DNA from: Comamonadaceae bacterium
GTDB taxonomy: Bacteria; Pseudomonadota; Gammaproteobacteria; Burkholderiales; Burkholderiaceae_C
Assembly (NCBI GenBank): GCA_947458305.1
Contig: CANGZO010000133.1
Coordinates: forward strand, 1-6,512
Direction of reading: 5' to 3'
Length of the DNA: 6,512 nucleotides
In this document: positions 1 to 5,735 of the stretch, piece by piece
Layout: every line of letters begins with the position of its first letter
Position numbering within the stretch: position 1 is the stretch's first letter
Translations under genes and position numbers: made by a program
Notes under the pieces: model-generated
What the model saw: the letters and a program-made list of their open reading frames with translations, nothing else
What the model was told of the DNA's origin: nothing
The model's database searches: none

Positions 1-1
1 C

Positions 2-778
2 GGGGACAAACATGCCGGACCATTGCGAGTACTGGATCGGCACACCCAACTCTTTGAGGCTGGGCACTTCGGGCATGCTGGCCAGGCGACCTTCACCCCA
101 GTGCGCCAAGGCGCGCAAACGACCCGAGGCAATGTGCTGCTTCACGCTGGCAGGCCCCGTGGACAGCGCTTCAATCTGACCGCCCAACAAAGACAAGACA
201 GCCGGCCCCGCACCGGTGTACGGCACGTGCAACATGAACGAAGACGTGGCCGCTTTCAGCTGCTCCATGGGCACGTGCATCGTGCCGTAGTTGCCAGAGG
301 ATCCGAACGAAATACGACCCGGATTGGTCTTGGCAAAAGCGATGAACTCGGCATAGGTTTTCCAAGGGCTGTCGGCACGCACCACCAACACCGTGGGGTC
401 GGCTGTGAAACGCGCAATCGGCTTGAGCTGGCGGGTTTCATACAGCGGGGTTTGCTGCAGGATGCGAGCCGCTTCGGGCAACACCACCAACGAGGACAGC
501 GACATCAAGACCGTGTAGCCATCGCCTTTGGACTTGGCCACTTGGGCCATGCCAATGCCGCCACCAGCGCCGCCTTTGTTTTCGACCACGATGCTTTGCT
601 TGAGGTGCCGCGACATGGCTTCAGCCACAGGGCGACCCACGGTATCGGCCACGCCACCTGGCGGAAAGGGCACCACCATGGTGATGGGCTTGGTCGGATA
701 GGCTTGCGCCATCGCGGGCAGACCAGAATAGGCGATGGCCGCAGCCATCACCACTTTGAGCCACTGTCTTGTTTTCAT
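2..778 (-). CDS. Bug/TctC-family periplasmic solute-binding protein (C-terminus cut off by window edge)
   Basis: This is a secreted substrate-binding protein of the Bug family (tripartite tricarboxylate transporter receptor, TctC-like), which captures small, often carboxylated, compounds in the periplasm. The reading frame stays open for 259 codons from the ATG to the left edge; family members are usually about 320-330 residues, so roughly the last 60 are missing. Residues 1-24 form a signal peptide: basic MKTRQWLK, a hydrophobic stretch, then cleavage probably after AMA (residue 24) or AQA (26). The mature N-terminus reads YPTKPITMVVPFPPGG, the family hallmark, followed by ENKGGAGGGIG and DGYTVL. 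Further on, GAGPAVLSLLGGQIE and the W-S-G-M-F-V-P end segment fit the second lobe. A CAGGAGA Shine-Dalgarno (784-790) supports the start. It follows the FAH-family gene by 20 bp, so the two are probably one operon. No TctA/TctB membrane genes are visible here. The ligand cannot be deduced. Confidence 0.92.
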   Translation of the reverse strand, partial: MKTRQWLKVVMAAAIAYSGLPAMAQAYPTKPITMVVPFPPGGVADTVGRPVAEAMSRHLKQSIVVENKGGAGGGIGMAQVAKSKGDGYTVLMSLSSLVVLPEAARILQQTPLYETRQLKPIARFTADPTVLVVRADSPWKTYAEFIAFAKTNPGRISFGSSGNYGTMHVPMEQLKAATSSFMLHVPYTGAGPAVLSLLGGQIEALSTGPASVKQHIASGRLRALAHWGEGRLASMPEVPSLKELGVPIQYSQWSGMFVP

Positions 779-798
779 TGTTGTCTCCTGAAGGTGTT

Positions 799-1671
799 TC
801 AAACGAATCGGTTTTCGATGCTGCCCACGCCATCGATCTCGACGCGGATCACATCGCCCTTGGCAATGTAGCGGGGTGGGTTCAGGCCCATGCCCACACC
901 GGCCGGTGTGCCTGTGGCGATGATGTCACCAGGGTAGAGCGTGATGCCGCGCGAGATGGTCTCGATCAGGGTGGGGATGTCGAAAATCATGTTCTCGGTC
1001 GGGCCGTCTTGGCGCAACTCACCATTGACCCAGCAGCGCACACGGGTGTTGCGGCCATCGACCTCGTCGGCTGTGACCAGCCATGGGCCCATGGGGCAAA
1101 AAGTGTCAAAAGACTTGCCCATGTCCCACTGCTGGTGGCGCATCTGCACGTCGCGCGCGGTCACATCGTTGACCACGGTGTAACCAAACACATGCTTCAT
1201 GGCGTCGGCTTGGCTGATGTTTTTACCGCCTTGGCCGATGATCACCGCCAATTCGGCTTCGTAATCAATCTGGTCGGAAACTGCAGCGCCGGGCAGGTGC
1301 ACGTCGTCGGTCGGGCCGACTACGCATTCGGGCACCTTGGTGAATACGATGGGCCAAGCCTTGGTGTCGGCATTGCTGTCTTTGAAGACCGAGGCCTGCA
1401 GCTCTTTGGCGTGCGCATGGTAGTTGCGGCCCACGCACCAGACGTTGCGGCGCGGCACAGGCAGGGGTGATTCCAGCTTGACCGAGGACACGGCCAAAGG
1501 AGCACCACTCAAAGCAGGCAAGGGCTGACCAGCCGTCATGGCATCGATCAGGCATTGGGCGCCATGGTGGGCCTGGGCTTCGGTCACTGCGTAGGGCGTG
1601 ACCTGCAGGCCGTCGGCCGAAACCTGACCGACATGGCGTTTGTTGTTGAATACAAAAGTGGCGATGCGCAA
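799..1671 (-). CDS. Fumarylacetoacetate hydrolase (FAH) family protein, TTG start
   Basis: This is a 290-residue metal-dependent enzyme of the FAH superfamily, whose members hydrolyse, decarboxylate or isomerise C-C bonds in acyl-pyruvates and related products of aromatic or sugar-acid breakdown. Numbered from the TTG start, an N-terminal domain (about 1-70) precedes the catalytic domain. That domain begins with GRNYHAHAKE (about 81-90) and contains the metal-binding acidic residues E138 and E140 (DYEAEL) and D169 (VNDVTARD), then GKSFDTFCPMGPW (about 185-197) and GDIIATGTPAGVG (about 248-260). I chose TTG at 1671 because AGGAG lies at an ideal distance (1682-1678) and the sequence LRIATFVFNNKRHVG starts like relatives. 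The in-frame ATG at 1707 would add 12 residues, lacks a Shine-Dalgarno and runs through a hairpin. The enzyme is probably cytoplasmic and co-transcribed with the downstream Bug gene. The exact reaction (fumarylpyruvate hydrolase, ureidoglycolate lyase-like, 2-keto-acid hydratase or other) is not resolvable. Confidence 0.93.
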   Translation of the reverse strand: MRIATFVFNNKRHVGQVSADGLQVTPYAVTEAQAHHGAQCLIDAMTAGQPLPALSGAPLAVSSVKLESPLPVPRRNVWCVGRNYHAHAKELQASVFKDSNADTKAWPIVFTKVPECVVGPTDDVHLPGAAVSDQIDYEAELAVIIGQGGKNISQADAMKHVFGYTVVNDVTARDVQMRHQQWDMGKSFDTFCPMGPWLVTADEVDGRNTRVRCWVNGELRQDGPTENMIFDIPTLIETISRGITLYPGDIIATGTPAGVGMGLNPPRYIAKGDVIRVEIDGVGSIENRFV

Positions 1672-1675
1672 AATA

Positions 1676-1682
1676 CTCTCCT
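1676..1682 (-). promoter_or_regulatory. Shine-Dalgarno that decides a TTG start for the FAH-family gene
   Basis: On the minus strand AGGAGAG is followed by TATT and then TTG CGC ATC. This strong ribosome binding site is correctly spaced for TTG at 1671 and lies inside the reading frame that would begin at the upstream ATG (1707). It therefore favours the shorter 290-residue protein. Confidence 0.75.
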
Positions 1683-1688
1683 GGGAAC

Positions 1689-1704
1689 GGGCAGCTCGCT
1701 GCCC
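1689..1704 (-). other. Perfect stem-loop in the leader of the FAH-family gene
   Basis: On the minus strand GGGCAG and CTGCCC form a perfect 6-bp GC-rich stem closed by the tetraloop CGAG. It ends about 6 nt before the Shine-Dalgarno of the TTG start. No T-tract follows, so it is not an intrinsic terminator. It could influence translation initiation or mRNA stability, but it may also be chance in GC-rich DNA. Confidence 0.4.
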
Positions 1705-1849
1705 CATGACAATGTGAATGGGCGCGGTTACAGCCCATCTTTTTCATCATAAAGAGCGCAGCAACTCGGGAGAGACGCGCACCGGACAAGGGGCCGGTTT
1801 CAGAAGCCACTAACACGTGCGCTCAGGCGGCGGACCGCCAAAATGCCGA

Positions 1850-2464
1850 TCAGCCGGGCTGTGTGTCCTGGAAACTGGAACGCTGCGCCAGCTTGTCGTA
1901 CAGCTTGTGCAGGTTGGGGTAAGGCGTGCGCCAGTCAATTTGGGGAAAGCGGAAGTCCAAATAAGCGACTGCGCAACCCACAGCGATGTCCGACAGGCTC
2001 AAGTGAATGCCCGAGCAAAATGCTTTGTCGCCCAGCCCTTGGCTCATGGCTTTCAAGGCATGCTGGATTTTGTCCAAATGGCGGTCAATCCAGGCTTGGC
2101 TGCGCTGGGTATCTTCCCGCCCGGTCCAAACCGCCTCCATGCGCGCCATCAAGGCCGCATCCAGCAAGCCGTCGGCCAAGGCCTCCCAAGTTTTGACTTC
2201 TGCGCGTTCACGGCCAGCCACAGGGATCAGCTTGCCCACAGGGGACAAAGTGTCGAGGTACTCCACGATCACGCGAGAATCGAATACCGCTTCACCGCCC
2301 TCCATCACCAAGCAAGGCACTTTGCCTAAAGGGTTGGAAGCATGGATGACGGTTTGAGCCGACCACACGTCTTCGGTGACAAATTGGTAATCCAATTTTT
2401 TCTCGGCCATAACAATGCGCACCTTGCGGACATAAGGACTGGTGACGGAGCCGATGAGTTTCAT
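1850..2464 (-). CDS. Glutathione S-transferase family protein, YibF-like
   Basis: This is a 204-residue soluble glutathione S-transferase, complete and of normal length. The N-terminal thioredoxin-fold domain (about 1-75) opens MKLIGSVTSPYVRKVRI, with S9 the likely glutathione-activating residue. It carries the cis-proline motif NPLGKVPCL (P50) and the glutathione gamma-glutamyl-binding pair D62-S63 in FDSRVIVEYLD. The all-helical C-terminal domain (about 85-200) contains the helix N-cap motif SLSDIA (D159). The opening residues and the FDS motif resemble E. coli YibF more than the classical Beta-class GstA; this is from memory. The physiological substrate is unknown. The gene is divergent from purB. 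No Shine-Dalgarno precedes the ATG (it is preceded by CCCCATTTTTT on the minus strand), but no alternative start looks better because homology begins at residue 1. Confidence 0.93.
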   Translation of the reverse strand: MKLIGSVTSPYVRKVRIVMAEKKLDYQFVTEDVWSAQTVIHASNPLGKVPCLVMEGGEAVFDSRVIVEYLDTLSPVGKLIPVAGRERAEVKTWEALADGLLDAALMARMEAVWTGREDTQRSQAWIDRHLDKIQHALKAMSQGLGDKAFCSGIHLSLSDIAVGCAVAYLDFRFPQIDWRTPYPNLHKLYDKLAQRSSFQDTQPG

Positions 2465-2497
2465 AAAAAATGGGGCATTGCCAATGAACGATGGCAG

Positions 2498-2503
2498 ATT
2501 TTA
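2498..2503 (-). promoter_or_regulatory. Possible -10 element for gst
   Basis: On the minus strand TAAAAT matches five of six bases of the sigma-70 -10 consensus and would give a leader of about 27 nt before the gst ATG at 2464. No good -35 lies 16-18 bp upstream: TTGACG at 2532-2527 is too far and CTGACA at 2522-2517 is too close. The call is therefore weak. Confidence 0.28.
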
Positions 2504-2574
2504 GGTGAAACACTTTGTCAGCCCCGCGTCAATGGCCCAATTAGGTAGGTGGGCGGGCAAGGCGCAGCGGGAAT

Positions 2575-2580
2575 TACAAT
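2575..2580 (+). promoter_or_regulatory. -10-like hexamer immediately upstream of purB
   Basis: TACAAT matches five of six bases of the sigma-70 -10 consensus and ends 6 nt before the purB ATG, so transcription would begin at or very near the A of the start codon. The upstream 20 bp are GC-rich and give no recognisable -35. TTGTCA at 2515-2520 looks like a -35 but has no good -10 at 16-18 bp. This is a promoter candidate only. Confidence 0.35.
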
Positions 2581-2586
2581 CAAAGG

Positions 2587-3987
2587 ATGAATTTCACCCC
2601 TGTTTCCGCTCTTTCACCGCTGGATGGTCGTTACGCCAGCAAACTCAATGCCCTTCGACCACTCATGAGTGAGCAAGGCTATATGCACCGGCGGGTTCAG
2701 GTTGAAATTGCCTGGTTCATCGCATTGTCAGATGCAGGGTTTGCCGAATTCAAACCCCTCACCCCCGGTGCACGGCGCTACCTCACGGGCTTGGTCAAAA
2801 ACTTCAACGAAGAAGACGCCATGGCCATCAAGGCGTTTGAAAAGACCACCAACCACGATGTGAAGGCGGTTGAATATTGGATCAAATCCAAATTTGAAGA
2901 CCGCCCCGAGCTGGAAAAAGCCGCTGAGTTCGTGCACTTTGCCTGCACCAGCGAAGACATCAACAACACCAGTCACGCGCTGCAGCTCAAGGGGGCCCGT
3001 GCCGAGGTGATCCTGCCGGGTCTCGATGGCCTGATCGCGAAACTGCGCGAAATGGCGCACGCTTTTGCCGACGTCCCCATGCTCAGCCGCACACACGGGC
3101 AGACCGCCAGCCCCACCACGGTGGGCAAGGAAATAGCCAACGTGGTGATGCGCCTGAATGGCTGCCGCGACAAAATCGCGGCTGTCCAGCTGATGGGCAA
3201 AATGAATGGCGCTGTGGGCAACTACAACGCTCACCTGTCGGCTTGGCCCGACTTCGACTGGGAAGGCTTTGCCCGCCAAGTGGTGGAGACCCCCGGGATT
3301 GGCGAGAGCACATCAGATACTTGGGGACTGGGCCTGTGCTTTCAGCCCTACAGCATTCAGATCGAGCCCCACGACTACATGGCCGAGTTGTTCGATGCCG
3401 TGGCCCGCAGCAACACCATCCTGATCGATCTGTCGCGTGACATCTGGGGCTATGTGAGCCTGGGTTACTTCAAGCAGCGCCTCAAAGCCGGTGAAATTGG
3501 TTCTTCCACCATGCCGCACAAAGTCAATCCGATCGACTTTGAAAATGCCGAGGGCAACCTGGGCCTGGCCAACGCCGTGCTCAAGCACTTGAGCGAGAAG
3601 CTGCCGATCAGCCGTTGGCAGCGTGACCTGACCGACTCGACCGTGCTGCGCAACATGGGCGTGGGCTTGGGTTACACCGCCTTGGCCTATGCCTCGCTCA
3701 TGACGGGATTGAACAAGCTGGAGCTGAACGAAGAGGCTCTGGCCGCCGACCTGGATGTTGCATGGGAAGTGCTGGCCGAACCGATCCAGACGGTGATGCG
3801 CCGCTACGGGGTGCAGGGCGCCTACGAAAAACTCAAAGACGCCACACGGGGCAAAACCGTGACGGCTGCAGACTTGCATGGTTTGATCGCTGCGCTGGAG
3901 ATTCCGCAAGCCGACAAAGACCGCCTGCTGGCCATGACGCCGGGCAGCTACATCGGCAAAGCGGCCGAGCTGGCCAAGCGCGTCTGA
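2587..3987 (+). CDS. purB: Adenylosuccinate lyase
   Basis: PurB acts twice in purine synthesis: it splits SAICAR to AICAR plus fumarate, and adenylosuccinate to AMP plus fumarate. It is a cytoplasmic homotetramer of the fumarase/aspartase superfamily. This copy has 466 residues. It opens like the E. coli protein (LSPLDGRY) and carries TTNHDVKAVEY (87-97), FACTSEDINN (118-127) and SRTHGQTASPTTVGKE (167-182) with catalytic acid H170. The signature loop GSSTMPHKVNPIDFEN (305-320) supplies the catalytic base serine, and RWQRDLTDSTVLRN (343-356) follows. Between DW (225) and QIEPHDY (258-264) it has 32 residues against 20 in E. coli PurB as I remember it, a net 12-residue insertion around GESTSDTW. 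All catalytic motifs are intact, so it should be active. AAAGG abuts the ATG and is too close to serve as a Shine-Dalgarno. yaeQ follows after 4 bp. Confidence 0.98.
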   Translation: MNFTPVSALSPLDGRYASKLNALRPLMSEQGYMHRRVQVEIAWFIALSDAGFAEFKPLTPGARRYLTGLVKNFNEEDAMAIKAFEKTTNHDVKAVEYWIKSKFEDRPELEKAAEFVHFACTSEDINNTSHALQLKGARAEVILPGLDGLIAKLREMAHAFADVPMLSRTHGQTASPTTVGKEIANVVMRLNGCRDKIAAVQLMGKMNGAVGNYNAHLSAWPDFDWEGFARQVVETPGIGESTSDTWGLGLCFQPYSIQIEPHDYMAELFDAVARSNTILIDLSRDIWGYVSLGYFKQRLKAGEIGSSTMPHKVNPIDFENAEGNLGLANAVLKHLSEKLPISRWQRDLTDSTVLRNMGVGLGYTALAYASLMTGLNKLELNEEALAADLDVAWEVLAEPIQTVMRRYGVQGAYEKLKDATRGKTVTAADLHGLIAALEIPQADKDRLLAMTPGSYIGKAAELAKRV

Positions 3988-3991
3988 CACC

Positions 3992-4552
3992 ATGGCCCTC
4001 AAATCCACCATCTACAAAGCCAACCTGTCGATCGCTGACATCGATCACAGCTATTACGAAGACCACCAGCTCACGCTGGCGCGTCACCCCAGCGAGACCG
4101 ACGAGCGCATGATGATCCGCCTGCTGGCGCTGGCCATCAACGCCTATAAGCTTCAAGCGGTGTGCAACGGCGACGGCAAGCTGGCCTTTGGGGCGGGCCT
4201 GTCGGACCCGGATGACCCGGATGTGAGCCTGCGCGACTTCACCGGCCAGACCCGCCTGTGGATCGAAGTCGGTCAACCCGAAGACAAGCCGATCATGAAG
4301 GCCTGTCAAAAGGCCGATGAGGTGTTGTTGTATTGCTTCAACCACGCAGCCGAAGTCTGGTGGAAAGGCATCGAGACCAAGCTCACCCGCCTGGACAAAC
4401 TGCAAGTCTGGCGCGTGCCCACCGAAGGCTCACAGGAATTGACCAAATTGGCCGAGCGCAGCATGCAACTGCAAGCCACCGTGCAAGAAGGCAGCGTCAC
4501 CTTCAGCAGCGACAAAGGCAGCGTGCACATCGAGCTGATCCGCTGGAAATAA
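3992..4552 (+). CDS. yaeQ: YaeQ family protein (conserved, function unknown)
   Basis: This is a 186-residue protein clearly belonging to the YaeQ family (Pfam DUF1513/YaeQ-type, widespread in Proteobacteria). It begins MALKSTIYKANLSIADIDH, nearly as in E. coli. It keeps the family blocks ARHPSETDERMMIRLLA (30-46), LWIEVGQPEDKPIMKAC (89-105), WW (123-124) and MQLQATVQEG near the end. Solved family structures show a PD-(D/E)XK nuclease-like fold, and the conserved E39, E92 and K103 would be candidate active-site residues; that mapping is my inference. An old claim that E. coli YaeQ substitutes for RfaH was not upheld later, so no function should be assigned. The ATG lies 4 bp after the purB stop with no recognisable Shine-Dalgarno, which suggests co-transcription and perhaps translational coupling with purB. 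The protein is probably cytoplasmic, as there is no signal peptide or membrane segment. Confidence 0.95.
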   Translation: MALKSTIYKANLSIADIDHSYYEDHQLTLARHPSETDERMMIRLLALAINAYKLQAVCNGDGKLAFGAGLSDPDDPDVSLRDFTGQTRLWIEVGQPEDKPIMKACQKADEVLLYCFNHAAEVWWKGIETKLTRLDKLQVWRVPTEGSQELTKLAERSMQLQATVQEGSVTFSSDKGSVHIELIRWK

Positions 4553-4558
4553 GGCCCG

Positions 4559-4594
4559 AAAAAAGGGCCGGCGCAGCACTGGCCTTGCCAGCCC
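4559..4594 (-). terminator. Rho-independent terminator downstream of argC (convergent with yaeQ)
   Basis: On the minus strand GGGCTGGC (4594-4587) pairs with GCCGGCCC (4572-4565) in an 8-bp stem with one G-U pair and a 14-nt loop. Six T residues follow directly (4564-4559). The stem starts about 28 nt past the argC stop. On the plus strand the same DNA offers a smaller hairpin right after the yaeQ stop (GGCCC, loop GAAAAAA, GGGCC; 4553-4569), but no T-tract follows it. Termination of yaeQ here is therefore less certain. Confidence 0.6.
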
Positions 4595-4622
4595 TTCTGG
4601 ACCCAACGGCCTGGGGGATGTT

Positions 4623-5546
4623 TTACAGGCCCAACATCAAGGTGATGTTCTGCACCGCCGCACCGCTGGCGCCTTTGCCCAGGTTATCCAAGCGGGCAAT
4701 CACCACCGCCTGGCGGGCGGCCTCGTTGGCGAACACGCGGATCTCCAGCTTGTTCGTGTCATTGAGGGCCGTAGCGTCCAGCTTCAGGTTGTCGGTGGCA
4801 GGCTCTACGCTCACCCAACCGCCAGCCGCGCGGCTCGGTGCGTAATGTGCGCGCAAGGCCTCGTGCAGATCGGCACCGGTCGGTTTGCCGGGCAACGTGT
4901 CCAGGTGCAGGGGCAGTTGCACCAACATGCCTTGGCGGAAATTGCCCACAGCGGGCACAAACAAAGGGCGGCTGGTGAGGCCGGTGTAGCGCATGATTTC
5001 CGGAATGTGTTTGTGCTGCAAGCCCAGGGCGTAGGCTTCAAACAGCGGGGCCTTGCCCGCTTCATAGTCTTCGATCATGGTCCTGCCGCCACCGGAGTAA
5101 CCACTCACTGAAGGCAGGCAGACCGGAAAGTCTGTGGGCATGAGCCCCGCATCGACCAAAGGCCGCAAAATCGCAATCGCACCCGTGGCGTAACAACCGG
5201 GGTTGGCCACCCGCTGCGCTTGGCGCACAGCAGCGGCCTGATCGGCAGCCAACTCTGGAAAGCCGAACACCCAATCGGGGTGGCAACGGTGCGCTGTGGA
5301 GGCGTCGACGATGCGTGGCTTGGCGCCCGGCAGGCTGTCGACCATGGCCACCGACTCGATCGCGGCATCGTCATGCAGACACAGCACCACCAAATCGGCG
5401 GCGGCCATCAACTCGCGCTTGGCTTCGGGGTCTTTTCGGCGGGCCGGATCGATGCTCATCACCTGCACTTGGGGCATCAGCGCCAAGCGCTCGCGGATCT
5501 GCAAACCGGTGGTGCCGGCTTCGCCGTCGATGAAAATTTTGGCCAT
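4623..5546 (-). CDS. argC: N-acetyl-gamma-glutamyl-phosphate reductase, short (type 2) form
   Basis: ArgC catalyses the third step of arginine synthesis, the NADPH-dependent reduction of N-acetyl-glutamyl-phosphate to N-acetyl-glutamate semialdehyde, in the cytoplasm. From ATG 5546 the protein has 307 residues, the size of the short ArgC2 class rather than the roughly 340-residue classical form. It shows the nucleotide-binding motif GEAGTTG (8-14), catalytic C118 in NPGCYATG, SGYSGGGR (148-155), catalytic-type H180 in QHKHIPEI, and the C-terminal signature LDNLGKGASGAAVQN (286-300). A GTG at 5561 would add five residues (start MKVVP), but it lies within the likely -10 element and relatives begin at the M-A-K-I-F-I-D-G position, so ATG 5546 is preferred. 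No Shine-Dalgarno is evident. No other arg genes are nearby, so arginine genes appear scattered, as is common in this group. It is transcribed divergently from sucC. Confidence 0.96.
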   Translation of the reverse strand: MAKIFIDGEAGTTGLQIRERLALMPQVQVMSIDPARRKDPEAKRELMAAADLVVLCLHDDAAIESVAMVDSLPGAKPRIVDASTAHRCHPDWVFGFPELAADQAAAVRQAQRVANPGCYATGAIAILRPLVDAGLMPTDFPVCLPSVSGYSGGGRTMIEDYEAGKAPLFEAYALGLQHKHIPEIMRYTGLTSRPLFVPAVGNFRQGMLVQLPLHLDTLPGKPTGADLHEALRAHYAPSRAAGGWVSVEPATDNLKLDATALNDTNKLEIRVFANEAARQAVVIARLDNLGKGASGAAVQNITLMLGL

Positions 5547-5559
5547 GGGTACTACTTTC

Positions 5560-5590
5560 ACTGTAAATCGAGTTCACAACGTCATGTCAA
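5560..5590 (-). promoter_or_regulatory. Candidate sigma-70 promoter for argC
   Basis: On the minus strand a perfect -35 TTGACA (5590-5585) is followed by TTTACA at 17 bp (5567-5562) or by the better -10 match TACAGT at 19 bp (5565-5560). Transcription would start around 5553-5555, leaving only about 8-10 nt before ATG 5546 and excluding the upstream GTG. The exact -35 and its position support the call; the imperfect -10 limits it. Confidence 0.45.
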
Positions 5591-5605
5591 CGTAAGACGC
5601 ATGAC
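5577..5605. repeat. Small repeats overlapping the argC -35 region
   Basis: CAACGT occurs twice on the plus strand exactly 11 bp apart (5577-5582 and 5588-5593), on the same face of the helix and flanking or overlapping the argC -35. An inverted repeat GTCATG/CATGAC (5581-5586 and 5600-5605, 13-bp spacer) overlaps them. Either could be a regulator site in the argC-sucC divergent region. The arms are short, so chance is quite possible. Confidence 0.3.
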
Positions 5606-5735
5606 TCAGGATTGGTGCATTGCAGCATGATACAGTCGCTGTCTGCAGTGTCCAGCGCACGTTGGAAGGTCTTTCTTGCAATGAAGGGCCCCAGCGGACC
5701 GGTCGAAATTACCCACCCCTCTGAGAGAAGACCTC

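Larger units (their letters stand above)
1672..1849. other. Spacer between gst and the FAH-family gene
   Basis: This 178-bp spacer downstream of gst and upstream of the FAH-family start holds no credible gene. Two further stem-loops are visible: GGCGG/CCGCC with loop CGGA (1826-1839) just after the gst stop, and ACCGG/CCGGT with an 8-nt loop (1781-1798). Neither has a T-tract on either strand, so neither is a canonical rho-independent terminator. A minus-strand TATGAT hexamer (1751-1746) resembles a -10 element for the FAH-Bug operon, but no matching -35 is present at normal spacing. Confidence 0.4.
5547..5735. other. Divergent argC-sucC intergenic region
   Basis: This 189-bp spacer serves both divergent genes. 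The argC promoter candidate and small repeats lie in its argC-proximal part. For sucC I see no convincing -35/-10 pair: CATGAT at 5626-5631 is a four-of-six -10 match without a matching -35. A short imperfect dyad (CGCTG 5637-5641 with CAGCG further on) is present. No small gene or RNA is evident. Confidence 0.45.

Noticed and set aside
23..871. Long plus-strand open frame opposite the Bug gene
   Set aside because: It is the antisense shadow of a well-supported gene. Its product is rich in His, Arg and Gly with no recognisable motif, and no ribosome site precedes it.
769..1470. Plus-strand open frame of 233 codons opposite the FAH-family gene
   Set aside because: Antisense shadow: the opposite strand has full FAH-family motifs, while this translation resembles no family.
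1265..1816. Minus-strand frame of 183 codons overlapping the FAH-family gene in another frame
   Set aside because: The translation is Arg/Pro/Cys-rich and typical of a shifted frame over GC-rich coding DNA; most of it lies inside the real gene.
1826..1839. GGCGG/CCGCC hairpin after gst as a rho-independent terminator
   Set aside because: No T-tract follows it on either strand; the TTTT on the minus strand precedes the stem rather than following it.
1817..2329. Plus-strand frame of 170 codons opposite gst
   Set aside because: Antisense to a complete glutathione S-transferase with intact motifs; no start signal and no recognisable domain.
2582..2586. AAAGG before purB as a Shine-Dalgarno
   Set aside because: It directly abuts the ATG, leaving no spacer, so it cannot position the ribosome normally for this start.
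3313..4011. Minus-strand frame of 232 codons opposite the 3' half of purB
   Set aside because: Shadow frame kept open by GC-rich third codon positions of purB; no motif or ribosome site.
4205..4222. Perfect 9-bp tandem repeat GACCCGGAT within yaeQ (encodes DPDDPD)
   Set aside because: Only two copies in an acidic loop that family members also tend to have; most likely codon-level coincidence or a trivial slippage.
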